A DNA stretch of 22,293 nt from CAYXVU01 sp964468725. Its GTDB lineage: Bacteria; Acidobacteriota; Blastocatellia; UBA7656. A model generated the notes under the pieces. It made no database searches. It worked only from the letters and a program-made list of their open reading frames with translations, and had not been told where the DNA came from. The DNA lies in the NCBI GenBank assembly GCA_964468725.1, contig CAYXVU010000087.1, positions 1-22,293 of the forward strand, given 5' to 3'. This document shows, piece by piece, positions 7,038 through 14,552 of the stretch (positions within the stretch are counted from its first letter, which is position 1; each line of letters begins with the position of its first letter). The translations under genes were made by a program, and so were the position numbers.

Positions 7038-8225
7038 ATGAGGATGAAACGATTATTCGACTATTGGACACTGGCCGTTGCGCTGGCACTTGTCGCCTTG
7101 CCGCTCTGGGGACTCTACTGGTCGCTTGCGACTCCGCAAGCAGCACAGGCGAGCGCCGAAGCGGCAACGGCGTCGTATTCGCGCCTCGCTCGGCAGCTTT
7201 CAAAAGAGGTTGCCAAACTGGAAAAACGCGGCGGCTTCGAATTGGCAGCTCACGTACTCGCCGTACACAGCAAGTTCCCCGCCTTTGAATTGCTCGCCAC
7301 CGGCAGGCAGTTGAAAGACCTCAGCACAACCGCAATGGCCGCGCGCATTACCAATCGCTCTCTCAATGACGTGCAAAAGGAGTTGGCGTCGGGGGCGACA
7401 TTGGAGACCCTGATTACCCAATCCGGCGTCGCCCGAGAAGAGGCTTTGCTGCGTTTCAATGCGGCGCTCATCGGATTGCAATACAACCGCCAAAATGTTA
7501 CCCGCCCCTTAGCCGATACGGATGGCGATGGTCTGCCCAACGTTCTCGATTCCGACATTGATAACGACCGCATTATCAACCTGGACGATCACGATGTTGA
7601 CGGCGATGGCCTGCTCAATGCCGTTGATGAAGACATTGACGGCGATGGCATGCTCAATGGTCAGGACGATGATACGGACGGCGATGCGTTGGCGAACTAC
7701 GACGATCCCGATATTGATGGCGACACCTATGCCAATGCGATTGATCAAGATCGTGATGGCGACGGCGTGCCGAACTTTGATGATGGCGATGCCGATGGTG
7801 ATGGCATCAATGACGACAGCAAGACCGGCCTCGAAACCTTTGCCAAAGGCAGCGGCAATGGCAACACCAACGGGAACGGGAATGGCAATGGTAATGGCGA
7901 TGATGATGATGACGACAATGGCAATGCCAATGGCAATGCGAACGGCAACGGCAATGCCAACGGCAACGCCAATGGTAACGGCAACGCCAATGGCAACGCC
8001 AACGGCAATGGCAGCCCGAGCACCAGCGCCGTCGTCAAAGGCTTTGTGCAAGAGATGCCCGCGCAGGTCGTCGGCATGTGGCGTGTCGAAGGGCGCGCCG
8101 TAATGGTCACCGCCACCACCCGCCTTAAAGGCAGCATTGCCATCGGCACAAGAGTAAAAGTTAAAGGCTTCCTCCGCAGCGATGGCTCTGTGCAAGCCAA
8201 CAAGATCATCAAGAAGGACAGCTAA
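7038..8225 (+). CDS. Exported protein with thrombospondin-3-type calcium repeats, Asn/Gly repeat and DUF5666
   Basis: This 395-residue protein has a signal peptide or N-terminal anchor (hydrophobic about 11-30, Ala-rich cleavage zone near 38). A helical region lies at about 40-155. Residues 160-261 hold a chain of DxDxDG-type calcium-binding repeats in the style of thrombospondin type 3 or dockerin loops, roughly one every 11-13 residues. Residues 271-326 are a low-complexity linker of Asn/Gly/Ala with six consecutive Asp residues. The C-terminal part, about 332-391, fits DUF5666: 'VKGFVQEM', a variable 'WRVEGRAVMV', then 'TRLKGSIAIGTRVKVKGFLRSDGSVQANKI', a small beta barrel. The start has the ribosome site aggag eight bases upstream. 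It probably acts at the cell surface or in the periplasm and should need calcium to fold. A strong terminator follows, so it ends its transcription unit. Confidence 0.85.
   Translation: MRMKRLFDYWTLAVALALVALPLWGLYWSLATPQAAQASAEAATASYSRLARQLSKEVAKLEKRGGFELAAHVLAVHSKFPAFELLATGRQLKDLSTTAMAARITNRSLNDVQKELASGATLETLITQSGVAREEALLRFNAALIGLQYNRQNVTRPLADTDGDGLPNVLDSDIDNDRIINLDDHDVDGDGLLNAVDEDIDGDGMLNGQDDDTDGDALANYDDPDIDGDTYANAIDQDRDGDGVPNFDDGDADGDGINDDSKTGLETFAKGSGNGNTNGNGNGNGNGDDDDDDNGNANGNANGNGNANGNANGNGNANGNANGNGSPSTSAVVKGFVQEMPAQVVGMWRVEGRAVMVTATTRLKGSIAIGTRVKVKGFLRSDGSVQANKIIKKDS
7848..8015 (+). repeat. In-frame Asn-Gly/Asn-Ala coding minisatellite
   Basis: The DNA is built from near-identical 6-base words (aatggc, aacggc, gccaac), arranged in later parts as an 18-base unit encoding Asn-Ala-Asn-Gly-Asn-Gly. 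A gat run at about 7900-7917 encodes six Asp residues. All unit lengths are multiples of three, so slippage would change the length of the linker without shifting the frame. Confidence 0.85.
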
Positions 8226-8251
8226 CCCTTGCCCGTCGCTTTTCGCTATCG

Positions 8252-8280
8252 GAGGGGTGAGCAATCACCCCTCATTTTCT
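8252..8280 (+). terminator. Rho-independent terminator after the calcium-repeat gene
   Basis: A perfect 9-base GC-rich stem, gaggggtga at 8252-8260 with tcacccctc at 8265-8273, closes on a GCAA tetraloop. It is followed directly by attttct. It lies 27 bases after the stop of the upstream gene and before the next start, so it should end that transcript, with possible read-through into the glycosyltransferase pair. Confidence 0.8.
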
Positions 8281-8316
8281 CGCAATCCAATGATGGACAG
8301 AGAAGGACAAACCACG

Positions 8317-9888
8317 ATGATCGAAGCCGACGTTTTACAACCGCTGCCTGCGACGCGCACCGCAACACGAGTAGGCGCAAACGGTTTGTTGCAGGCTTTG
8401 ATCGCGTCGGCCTTCTCTCTCTGCTTGCTCTCCTACATTCAATTTGCCGGGCCGAACATCGTTGATTACGACGGCTACTATCACATCAAAACCGCCGAAC
8501 TGATTCGTCAGCAGGGGTTGCCGCTCGCCTTCCCCTGGCTGAAGTTCACGATTCTGGATGAAGCAGGCTACACCGACCATCACTTGCTCATGCACATTTT
8601 GCAGATTCCGTTTACCTGGACGGGCGATTTGCGGTTAGCAGCTAAACTCGCGCCGGTGGCAATGGCAACGTTCGCCTTCACGATCTTTTACCTGCTCTTA
8701 CGCCGTTACCAGATCAATTACTCGTTGGCTTGGTTAATTCTATTGTTCGCTTCTTCGAGTCCGTTTCTCTATCGCATGAGTATGGCGCGCGGGCAGAGTT
8801 TTGCGTTGGCCTTACAACTGCTGGCTTTTCACCTGCTGATGAAGCGCAACAGTAAAGGGCTGTTCATCCTCGCGGTCATCTTTGTCTGGTCGTACAATGC
8901 CTTTCCGTTGCTCGTGCCGTTGGTCGGGTTCGGCATCGCCGTGCACTATATCAGCGAAAAGACCGTAGCCTATCAATGCGGGTTGGCATTGATTGCGGGC
9001 ATCATCGTCGGGCACGTCGTCAATCCTTACTTTCCGCAAAATGTCTTCTTCTTGTGGAATCACATTGCGCCGAAGCTCTTCGCCGCCGAGTACCAAGCCG
9101 CTGTCGGTAGCGAGTGGTATCCCTTCTCGTCGTGGGCGCTGGTGAGTCTATCGTTGGTCGCTTTCCTCTGCTACATTGGCGGCCTTCTCCTAACCGACCG
9201 CGCGGAGTGGAAGCAGGACAAAGCGCGGCTCTTTTGGTTTCTGACGGCGACCATGTACCTCATCTTGTTGCTCAAGTCGCGGCGTTTCGTCGAATACTTT
9301 CCGCCGACCGCCGTTCTGTTCTTCGCCTTCGCCAGTCGGGATCGGTTGCAAAACCTTAATTGGACGCGCGTCGTTACTCTGCCGGTTCGCGTAGCCGGTG
9401 TAGTCGCTTTGAGCTTGCTATTGTGGTTCGCCGCATACCGAACCATCGGCGCGGCGCGCGAAGAGATTCGCAGCGAACCGTCGAGTACGGCCTATCAAGG
9501 CGGGGCGCGTTGGCTGGCGGCCAATACCCCTGCGGGCGCAACCGTCTTTCATACGGATTGGGACGATTTCCCGAAACTCTTCTTTTATAACACCCACAAC
9601 ACCTATATCATCGGACTCGATCCGGACTTTATGCGTTTGAAGGATGCGCGGCTCTATCATCTCTATGAGGACATAACGCAAGGGCGCGTGCCGGATATGG
9701 AAGACGCCATTGTGAAAGAGTTCGGCTGCGAGTATGTCTTCACAGACCATCATCACCGCGAATTTATGGAGATTGCCAATCAGAGTCCGCGAATGCAGAA
9801 GGTCTTTGCCGACAGACATACGACCGTTTATCGAGTGTTGAATTATCCGCAGGTCAGCCAGCCGCCGTCTGCGGCTTCGGCGCAGTAA
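8317..9888 (+). CDS. GT-C-like integral membrane glycosyltransferase
   Basis: This 523-residue protein has about ten hydrophobic helices between residues 25 and 425 and a soluble C-terminal domain of about 100 residues. After the first helix, in the first outer loop, it carries 'DYDGYYHIK' (Asp50/Asp52), similar in place and form to the DxD-type motif of STT3/AglB oligosaccharyltransferases and other GT-C enzymes. A second motif 'TDHH' lies at 86-89, a pair also seen as a metal ligand in AglB-type enzymes. The C-terminal domain contains 'EYVFTDHHHREF'. The likely donor is a polyprenyl-phosphate sugar made by the GT2 enzyme encoded 34 bases downstream. I chose the ATG at 8317, after gaagga, because longer in-frame starts reach back into the preceding gene across the terminator. 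Acceptor, sugar and exact GT family are not known; a non-catalytic GT-C relative is possible. Confidence 0.75.
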   Translation: MIEADVLQPLPATRTATRVGANGLLQALIASAFSLCLLSYIQFAGPNIVDYDGYYHIKTAELIRQQGLPLAFPWLKFTILDEAGYTDHHLLMHILQIPFTWTGDLRLAAKLAPVAMATFAFTIFYLLLRRYQINYSLAWLILLFASSSPFLYRMSMARGQSFALALQLLAFHLLMKRNSKGLFILAVIFVWSYNAFPLLVPLVGFGIAVHYISEKTVAYQCGLALIAGIIVGHVVNPYFPQNVFFLWNHIAPKLFAAEYQAAVGSEWYPFSSWALVSLSLVAFLCYIGGLLLTDRAEWKQDKARLFWFLTATMYLILLLKSRRFVEYFPPTAVLFFAFASRDRLQNLNWTRVVTLPVRVAGVVALSLLLWFAAYRTIGAAREEIRSEPSSTAYQGGARWLAANTPAGATVFHTDWDDFPKLFFYNTHNTYIIGLDPDFMRLKDARLYHLYEDITQGRVPDMEDAIVKEFGCEYVFTDHHHREFMEIANQSPRMQKVFADRHTTVYRVLNYPQVSQPPSAASAQ

Positions 9889-9922
9889 CCGAGGGCGCGT
9901 CGCCTCTCGTAAGGAGAATCAG

Positions 9923-10663
9923 ATGTTCAGTCTTTCGATTGTTGTTCCGGCTTATAACGAGGAGGCAAATGTTGGCAAGGCGGTGCAAGAGATTGCAACG
10001 GTCGCTGAGCGAATGCAACTGGATTATGAAATCATCGTCGTCAACGATGGCAGCACCGACCAAACCAGCGCCGTCGTTAATCGTCTGCTGCCACAGGTCG
10101 GGCAATTGCGTTTAGTCGAGCACACCCCCAATCGCGGTTATGGCGGGGCATTGCAAGCCGGATTTTCCGCTGCAAGCAAAGAGTTCATCGCCTTCTTTCC
10201 GGCTGACAAACAGTTCGACTTTGGCGAAGTCAGATTCTTGATCGAACGCGCGGCGCAAGCCGACATCGTTTCCGGCTATCGCGTCAATCGTCAAGATCAC
10301 CTGATTCGCAAACTCAATGCTTGGGGTTGGCAGATGGTCATTCGCATTTTGTTCGGTTATCTGTGCCGCGACATTGATTGCGGGTTCAAGCTCTTTCGGC
10401 GTGAGGTATTGGCACAGGTCAAATTGACTTCGAACGGTGCGATGTTGGATACCGAGTTGTTGGCGGGCGCGCAGGCGCGCGGTTTTCTCATCGCCGAAGT
10501 GCCGCTCACGCACTTGCCGCGCTTGGCTGGCGAAGCGACGGGGGCGAATGTAAAAGTGGTTGTCAAAGCATTCCGCGATTTGCTGCGCTTTTGGTGGCGT
10601 TTGCATAGAGAGTTACGCATTGAGGTGCTGGCACATCGGCAAGGTCTCATCAGTCGGTTTTGA
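9923..10663 (+). CDS. GT2 family glycosyltransferase, polyprenyl-phosphate mannose/glucose synthase type
   Basis: This 246-residue GT-A-fold enzyme resembles dolichyl-phosphate mannosyltransferases. The motifs are in order: 'VVPAYNEE' at 7-14, nucleotide-binding 'VVNDGSTD' at 39-46, 'NRGYGGALQAGF' at 70-81, a metal-binding 'FFPADKQFD' near 91-99 where DxD would be, and 'DIDCGFKLFRR' at 150-160. It has no C-terminal membrane helices, unlike the longer bactoprenol glucosyltransferases, so it probably acts at the inner face of the membrane. The ribosome site aaggag is about eight bases before the ATG. The tight spacing with the GT-C-like gene suggests that it supplies the lipid-linked sugar for that protein. 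The sugar itself cannot be told from sequence. Confidence 0.92.
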   Translation: MFSLSIVVPAYNEEANVGKAVQEIATVAERMQLDYEIIVVNDGSTDQTSAVVNRLLPQVGQLRLVEHTPNRGYGGALQAGFSAASKEFIAFFPADKQFDFGEVRFLIERAAQADIVSGYRVNRQDHLIRKLNAWGWQMVIRILFGYLCRDIDCGFKLFRREVLAQVKLTSNGAMLDTELLAGAQARGFLIAEVPLTHLPRLAGEATGANVKVVVKAFRDLLRFWWRLHRELRIEVLAHRQGLISRF

Positions 10664-10819
10664 CCGGTAGTACCGACTGGCAGATCGGAGTGCGATGCCG
10701 CCCTCAACCAACCTTTTCGATTGCGCCGGGAATTTTGGTCGCCCGCCATCACGCGTCAAGATGCACGTCGGGATAAGATTTTTGACTATTTCTTCAGCGC
10801 TTTTTATCAACAGGCTTGA
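10664..10819 (+). other. Coding-like in-frame continuation after the GT2 stop codon
   Basis: The frame of the GT2 gene stays open for 51 codons beyond its TGA and ends at TGA 10817-10819. The translation reads like real protein in its second half ('REFWSPAITRQDARRDKIFDYFF'), and codon choice resembles neighbouring genes. There is no ATG, only a weak TTG possibility. It may be the fossil tail of a longer gene, the product of a recent nonsense change, or chance. Confidence 0.25.
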
Positions 10820-10845
10820 TTACAGAGGGATGACAAGATTAGCAT
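10816..10845 (+). promoter_or_regulatory. Weak promoter candidate for the subtilase gene
   Basis: ttgatt at 10816-10821 and tagcat at 10840-10845 are separated by 18 bases and match four of six consensus positions each. This lies 33 bases before the ATG at 10878. Such matches occur by chance, so this is only a candidate. Confidence 0.25.
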
Positions 10846-10877
10846 CTCAATCATTATCAAGTTAGCGGGGGGCCGTT

Positions 10878-12143
10878 ATGCGTTTACCGAGAACCGGATT
10901 TGCGACGCTCTTTGTCATCGCTCTTTTCTTGACCTCTTCTTCCCTCCCTCGACTGAGGGCAAAAGCTTGCGCTCCGACCGGGCGATTCGCCAACGAAGTG
11001 TTAGTCAAACTCGTCAGTCCTGCTGATTTGTCAGCCCTTGCCGCTGATTACGGATTGTCCGATGTGCCGATTGCCCAATTTGGCTCCCGGCCAATCTATC
11101 GTTTGCGCATTCTCGATGGCGCATCGCCCAATGACAAAGCCGAACAGTTGCAACTCGACCTCGCTCATCGCGTCATCTATGCCGAACCGAATCGAGAATC
11201 TGAATCGCCAGAATCACGCGGACGGGTGCGATGGGCGGTTGGAGATGCGGATGCTCTCTACACACAGCAATGGGCAGCGAACAAGATTCGGTTGCCCGAA
11301 GCCCATGCCATCACGCGCGGGGCGGGCATCACGGTTGCTGTGCTGGATACGGGTGTTGACTTCACCCATCCGGCGTTGGCCGGGCGACTACGCGCGGGCT
11401 TCGATTTCGTTGATCTCGATGCGGATGCCAGCGAAGAGGGCGAGGTTGGGGTCAATCTGGCTTACGGTCACGGCACCCATGTTGCAGCGCTTGTTGCTAT
11501 GGCCGCGCCGGAAGCAATGATCTTACCGATTCGCGTCCTTGATGCTGACGGCAGAGGCAATGCTTGGGTGTTGGCGGAAGCGTTGGCCTATGCGCTCGAC
11601 CCAGATGGCAACCCGGCCACAAATGACGGCGCGCAGGTCATCAACTTGAGCCTCAGCATGCTCGAACGTAGCAACGTAGTGCGAGACGTGATGAGAACCA
11701 TTACCTGCGCGGAGTCACCGGATAGTATGTTGGGCAGTCCCGTTTGCCCACGCGACGCAATCATCGTTATGGCGGCGGGCAATAACGGCAGCGATAAACA
11801 AGAATTTCCAGCAGGCACATCGCTAAAAGGGACGCTCTCGGTCGGCGCTAGCACGGAGAAGGATGCCACTGCCTCATTTTCCAATTATGGCTCATGGGTC
11901 AAAGTTGCCGCGCCGGGCGAAGCGATTCTCAGCGCCGTGCCCGGAGGGTACGGAACCTGGAGCGGCACCTCGATGGCGACCCCGCTGGTTGCGGGCGCGG
12001 CGGCGTTGGTGCGCGCCGCCTATCCCAAATTGGGTACGGAAGAAGCGGCAGAACGCATCATCGCAACCAGTCGAGGAATCCTCGGCCAACTGCGCTTGCG
12101 CGTGGATGCGGCGGCGGCTGTCGGCCTCTACAACCGTCGCTAA
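10878..12143 (+). CDS. Secreted S8-family serine protease (subtilase)
   Basis: The 421-residue precursor begins with a signal peptide (basic start, hydrophobic about 8-22, cleavage near 30). A propeptide-like region follows at about 36-105, including 'NEVLVKL' and 'YAEPN', typical of the inhibitor I9/fervidolysin-type prodomain. The catalytic domain runs from about 128 to 420. The triad is complete: Asp157 in 'VAVLDTGVDFTHP', His198 in 'YGHGTHVAALVA' and Ser365 in 'SGTSMATPLVAGAAAL', with oxyanion Asn302 in 'AAGNNG'. It should therefore be an active extracellular or periplasmic endoprotease after self-processing. The sequence ends soon after the catalytic fold with no extra C-terminal domain. 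A run of six G bases lies 6-11 bases before the ATG. It has no clear operon partner: gaps of 214 and 160 bases flank it. Confidence 0.93.
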   Translation: MRLPRTGFATLFVIALFLTSSSLPRLRAKACAPTGRFANEVLVKLVSPADLSALAADYGLSDVPIAQFGSRPIYRLRILDGASPNDKAEQLQLDLAHRVIYAEPNRESESPESRGRVRWAVGDADALYTQQWAANKIRLPEAHAITRGAGITVAVLDTGVDFTHPALAGRLRAGFDFVDLDADASEEGEVGVNLAYGHGTHVAALVAMAAPEAMILPIRVLDADGRGNAWVLAEALAYALDPDGNPATNDGAQVINLSLSMLERSNVVRDVMRTITCAESPDSMLGSPVCPRDAIIVMAAGNNGSDKQEFPAGTSLKGTLSVGASTEKDATASFSNYGSWVKVAAPGEAILSAVPGGYGTWSGTSMATPLVAGAAALVRAAYPKLGTEEAAERIIATSRGILGQLRLRVDAAAAVGLYNRR

Positions 12144-12206
12144 AAGGCGAATCTGCGCCTTTAGCAAATCAACCTTCCTCCGGCTGTGTGGACGGGGCCG
12201 CGAAAA

Positions 12207-12236
12207 TTGCGAGGTTGAACTTGGCAATGCTATACT
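12207..12236 (+). promoter_or_regulatory. Promoter candidate, TTGCGA-18-TGcTATACT, for the RDD gene
   Basis: ttgcga at 12207-12212 and tatact at 12231-12236 are separated by 18 bases, and tg at 12228-12229 makes an extended -10. A transcript would start near 12243, about 60 bases before the ATG at 12304. The -35 word is identical to that of the FHA operon promoter at 14553. Confidence 0.5.
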
Positions 12237-12303
12237 GCGCGGCGTCTTCACAGAGCCGAACCCCACAGCTCTATTCACATTCTCGAGAACAGGAGGAAGG
12301 ACG

Positions 12304-12894
12304 ATGTCATATGGAGGTTATCAACCGGGCGGTGGCGGCTATCCCCCTCCGCCGGGCGGCCAGTCACCCTACGGAGGATTTCCGCCGCCGCAACAGTATG
12401 GCGGCTATAGCCAGCCGCCGATGTCGCCCAATTATGCGGGCACCGGCAAACGCATTTTGGCCTACTTAATCGACAGTTTTCTGAGCGGGCTGGGGGCCAT
12501 ACCGGGGATCATCTTGATCTTTATGGGCGTCGGTCTGGCGGCTTCGCAAGCCGATTCGCGCGGGCAGATACCCGATTCTGCGGGCAGCGCGATGGCCGGG
12601 CTCATCTTTCTCGGCTATGCGGCGGTCTTTGTCGGCGTCTTTGCGATTCTGATCTACAACAATGTTTATTTGATGGGGCGCGATGGCGCCAGTTGGGGCA
12701 AAAAGTGGATGGGGTTGAAAGTCGTCGAACAGACGACCGGGCAGCCGCTTGGCTTCGGCAAGGCGTTTCTCCGCGAGTTCATCAAATGGGTTGTCGGCAA
12801 TGTCTGCTTCATCCTGTTGCTATGGCCGCTGTGGGATCAAAACAAACAAGGGCTGTGGGATAAAGTCGCCAACTCCAACGTCTATGGCGATTGA
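12304..12894 (+). CDS. RDD-family membrane protein with Gly/Pro/Tyr-rich N-terminal tail
   Basis: This 196-residue protein starts with about 45 residues rich in Gly, Pro, Tyr and Gln ('GGYPPPPGGQSPYGGF'), a flexible cytoplasmic tail. An RDD domain follows. It shows Arg50 and Asp57 around 'RILAYLIDSFL', three hydrophobic stretches at about 53-80, 97-118 and 160-176, the conserved 'GKKWMGLKVV' at 132-141, and the closing 'LWDQNKQGLWDKVAN'. RDD proteins are small inner-membrane proteins, some of which have been linked to ion or proton antiport; substrate here is unknown. The ATG at 12304 has an excellent ribosome site (aggaggaagg) just upstream; the frame is open further back, but that part overlaps the subtilase gene out of frame. 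A second RDD protein lies at 17286. Confidence 0.9.
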   Translation: MSYGGYQPGGGGYPPPPGGQSPYGGFPPPQQYGGYSQPPMSPNYAGTGKRILAYLIDSFLSGLGAIPGIILIFMGVGLAASQADSRGQIPDSAGSAMAGLIFLGYAAVFVGVFAILIYNNVYLMGRDGASWGKKWMGLKVVEQTTGQPLGFGKAFLREFIKWVVGNVCFILLLWPLWDQNKQGLWDKVANSNVYGD

Positions 12895-12907
12895 TAATTT
12901 CCCGTGT

Positions 12908-12938
12908 CCGTACTGCTCTTTACCCAAAGGCAGTACGG
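12908..12938. terminator. Long hairpin after the RDD gene, probable terminator or processing element
   Basis: ccgtactgc at 12908-12916 pairs with gcagtacgg at 12930-12938. Inside, cttt at 12918-12921 pairs with aaag at 12926-12929 around an ACCC loop, with one T bulged. This gives a 13-pair stem beginning 14 bases after the stop codon. There is no T-run after it, so it may be a weak or Rho-assisted terminator, or a 3'-end protecting hairpin. Confidence 0.5.
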
Positions 12939-12994
12939 GCGCAATCGCCCGAGATTGCTTGCCACGACACCTTCGCCTTTCATTTCTGCGCCCG

Positions 12995-13024
12995 TTGACA
13001 TCTCTCTCTTTGCGCCCGTATCGT
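12995..13024 (+). promoter_or_regulatory. Promoter candidate, TTGACA-18-TATCGT, for sat
   Basis: A perfect -35 ttgaca lies at 12995-13000 and tatcgt at 13019-13024, 18 bases apart. The next 45 bases up to the ATG at 13071 are AT-rich and include a second -10-like tatatt at 13045-13050. A gtgaggt ribosome site lies about seven bases before the ATG. Confidence 0.55.
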
Positions 13025-13070
13025 TTCTTCTTTGTTTGATTCGCTATATTTTTAACAGTGAGGTCTGGCA

Positions 13071-14243
13071 ATGATAGAAACGATACCTGCACACGGCGGG
13101 AGATTGATCAATCGGGAACTGACGGGCGTCGAACGCGAAGCCCTGCTCGAACGGGTTCCGGCTCTGCCGAAACTCCATCTGCGTCCACGCGAAGTCTCCG
13201 ATCTGGAGATGATTGCCAACGGCGCATTCAGCCCCCTTGAGGGCTTCATGGGCGAAGAGGACTACATTGCCGTGCGCGGCAATAAGCATCTGGCTTCGGG
13301 GTTGCCGTGGACGATCCCGGTCACGCTGTCAGCCCCGGATGACCACGCTGCCCCACTGCACGAAGGCAAAGACGTGGCGCTCTACGAAGCTGACGACCAC
13401 TTGCTGGGCGTCTTGCATCTGCGCGAAAAGTTTCGCTATGACAAACAGCGCGAAGCCGAGCGCGTCTATTTGACGACCGACACGGCACATCCCGGCGTCG
13501 CGGCTTTGCAAGCGCAAGGCGATTGGCTGCTCGGCGGAGCCGTCAGTTTGCTCAATCGCCCGCGCCGCCCGGAATTCCCTGCCTATCGCCTTGACCCGAA
13601 ACAGACGCGCGAGGCCTTCAGCAAAAAGGGGTGGCATCGCGTTGTCGCCTTTCAGACGCGCAACCCCATTCATCGCGCCCACGAGTACATCATCAAGTGC
13701 GCGCTCGAAACCGTTGATGGCCTCTTGCTCCATCCGCTGGTCGGGGAAACCAAAGCCGATGACATCCCGGCACAAGTGCGTATGCAATGTTACGAGGTCA
13801 TGCTCGAACATTACTTTCCCAAGACGCGGACGTTGCTGGCGGTCAACCCGGCGAGCATGCGCTATGCGGGGCCGCGCGAAGCGGTCTTTCACGCCATCAT
13901 TCGTAAAAACTACGGCTGTACGCACTTCATCGTCGGGCGCGATCATGCGGGCGTGGGCAACTACTATGGAACCTACGACGCGCACTACATCTTCAACGAG
14001 TTCGATCCGGAAGCGTTAGGGATTACGCCGATGTTTTTCGACCATTCGTTTTACTGCCGCCGCTGTGCGGGGATGGCCTCGAACAAGACCTGTCCGCACG
14101 ACTCCGGCGAGCATGTCACGCTGTCCGGCACCAAAGTGCGCGAGATGTTAGCGCAAGGCGAAACCCCGCCCGCAGAATTCTCGCGCGCCGAAGTAGCGGC
14201 GATCTTGATTGCTAGTATGAAAGCTCCGCTGGCCGAAAATTGA
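13071..14243 (+). CDS. sat: Sulfate adenylyltransferase (ATP sulfurylase)
   Basis: The 390-residue enzyme converts sulfate and ATP to adenosine phosphosulfate and pyrophosphate, or the reverse in sulfur oxidisers. It is the homo-oligomeric Sat type, not the CysDN type. An N-terminal PUA-like domain spans about 1-165. The catalytic domain shows 'QTRNPIHRAHEY' at 195-206, whose HRAH binds ATP phosphates, 'GRDHAGVG' at 289-296 and 'SGTKVR' at 352-357. A zinc site is visible as Cys329, Cys332, Cys341 and His343, found in many bacterial and archaeal Sat proteins. Length is normal for the non-fused form, with no APS-kinase domain. No other sulfate-assimilation gene lies in the window, and the gene has its own promoter-like sequence, so it appears to be a single-gene unit. 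Confidence 0.97.
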   Translation: MIETIPAHGGRLINRELTGVEREALLERVPALPKLHLRPREVSDLEMIANGAFSPLEGFMGEEDYIAVRGNKHLASGLPWTIPVTLSAPDDHAAPLHEGKDVALYEADDHLLGVLHLREKFRYDKQREAERVYLTTDTAHPGVAALQAQGDWLLGGAVSLLNRPRRPEFPAYRLDPKQTREAFSKKGWHRVVAFQTRNPIHRAHEYIIKCALETVDGLLLHPLVGETKADDIPAQVRMQCYEVMLEHYFPKTRTLLAVNPASMRYAGPREAVFHAIIRKNYGCTHFIVGRDHAGVGNYYGTYDAHYIFNEFDPEALGITPMFFDHSFYCRRCAGMASNKTCPHDSGEHVTLSGTKVREMLAQGETPPAEFSRAEVAAILIASMKAPLAEN

Positions 14244-14306
14244 AGGTTGAAAGTTACAGGTGACAGGTTATCAGTTCGACGGCAGCAAGACGCATCGAAC
14301 CTTCAA
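14240..14306. repeat. Inverted repeat TTGAAGGTT/AACCTTCAA at the end of sat
   Basis: The 9-base arms at 14240-14248 and 14298-14306 are exact reverse complements, and the left arm covers the sat stop codon. The 49-base loop contains a short direct repeat, acaggtg followed by acaggtt at 14255-14268. No T-run follows, so a terminator function is uncertain. Confidence 0.5.
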
Positions 14307-14356
14307 CCAGTCATCAAGAAGATAGTATTGCGAATTGCAACGGAGAAATTTATTAT

Positions 14357-14401
14357 CGAGGCGACCTGACAGAAAGTCGGCAAGGTAATGGGGTCGCCTC
14401 G
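14357..14401. repeat. 10-base perfect inverted repeat CGAGGCGACC/GGTCGCCTCG
   Basis: The arms at 14357-14366 and 14392-14401 pair perfectly around a 25-base loop. Within the loop and inner arm, ACCTGAC can alternatively pair with GTC and AGGT, giving two competing folds. This is about 150 bases upstream of the FHA operon promoter, too far for a simple operator overlapping it. Confidence 0.6.
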
Positions 14402-14552
14402 GGCAGTTCCGAATCGCTTTCCTCCCAATTTTGGGCGCCTGCATAGGCGCGAAGTTGTGCGTTTGAGAACCTGCCTTTGCGCGGGAAGATCGGCCATCAG
14501 GTCATTGGACATCCCGCGCAGATGCCCCGAAATGGTAGGCGAAGCGAAGCAA

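Noticed and set aside
7848..8015. CRISPR-like repeat array
   Set aside because: Units are 6-18 bases, have no unique spacers and are in-frame coding repeats.
7509..8264. Long minus-strand open frame of 251 codons opposite the calcium-repeat gene
   Set aside because: Its Ile/Val/Ala-only composition is the mirror of the Asp/Gly/Asn repeat codons; no ribosome site and no natural protein character.
8182..8316. Upstream extension of the GT-C-like protein
   Set aside because: It overlaps the DUF5666 coding end and would translate through a clear terminator hairpin; ATG 8317 has a ribosome site.
11863..12303. N-terminal extension of the RDD protein by 147 codons
   Set aside because: It overlaps the subtilase catalytic end out of frame; a very strong ribosome site precedes ATG 12304.
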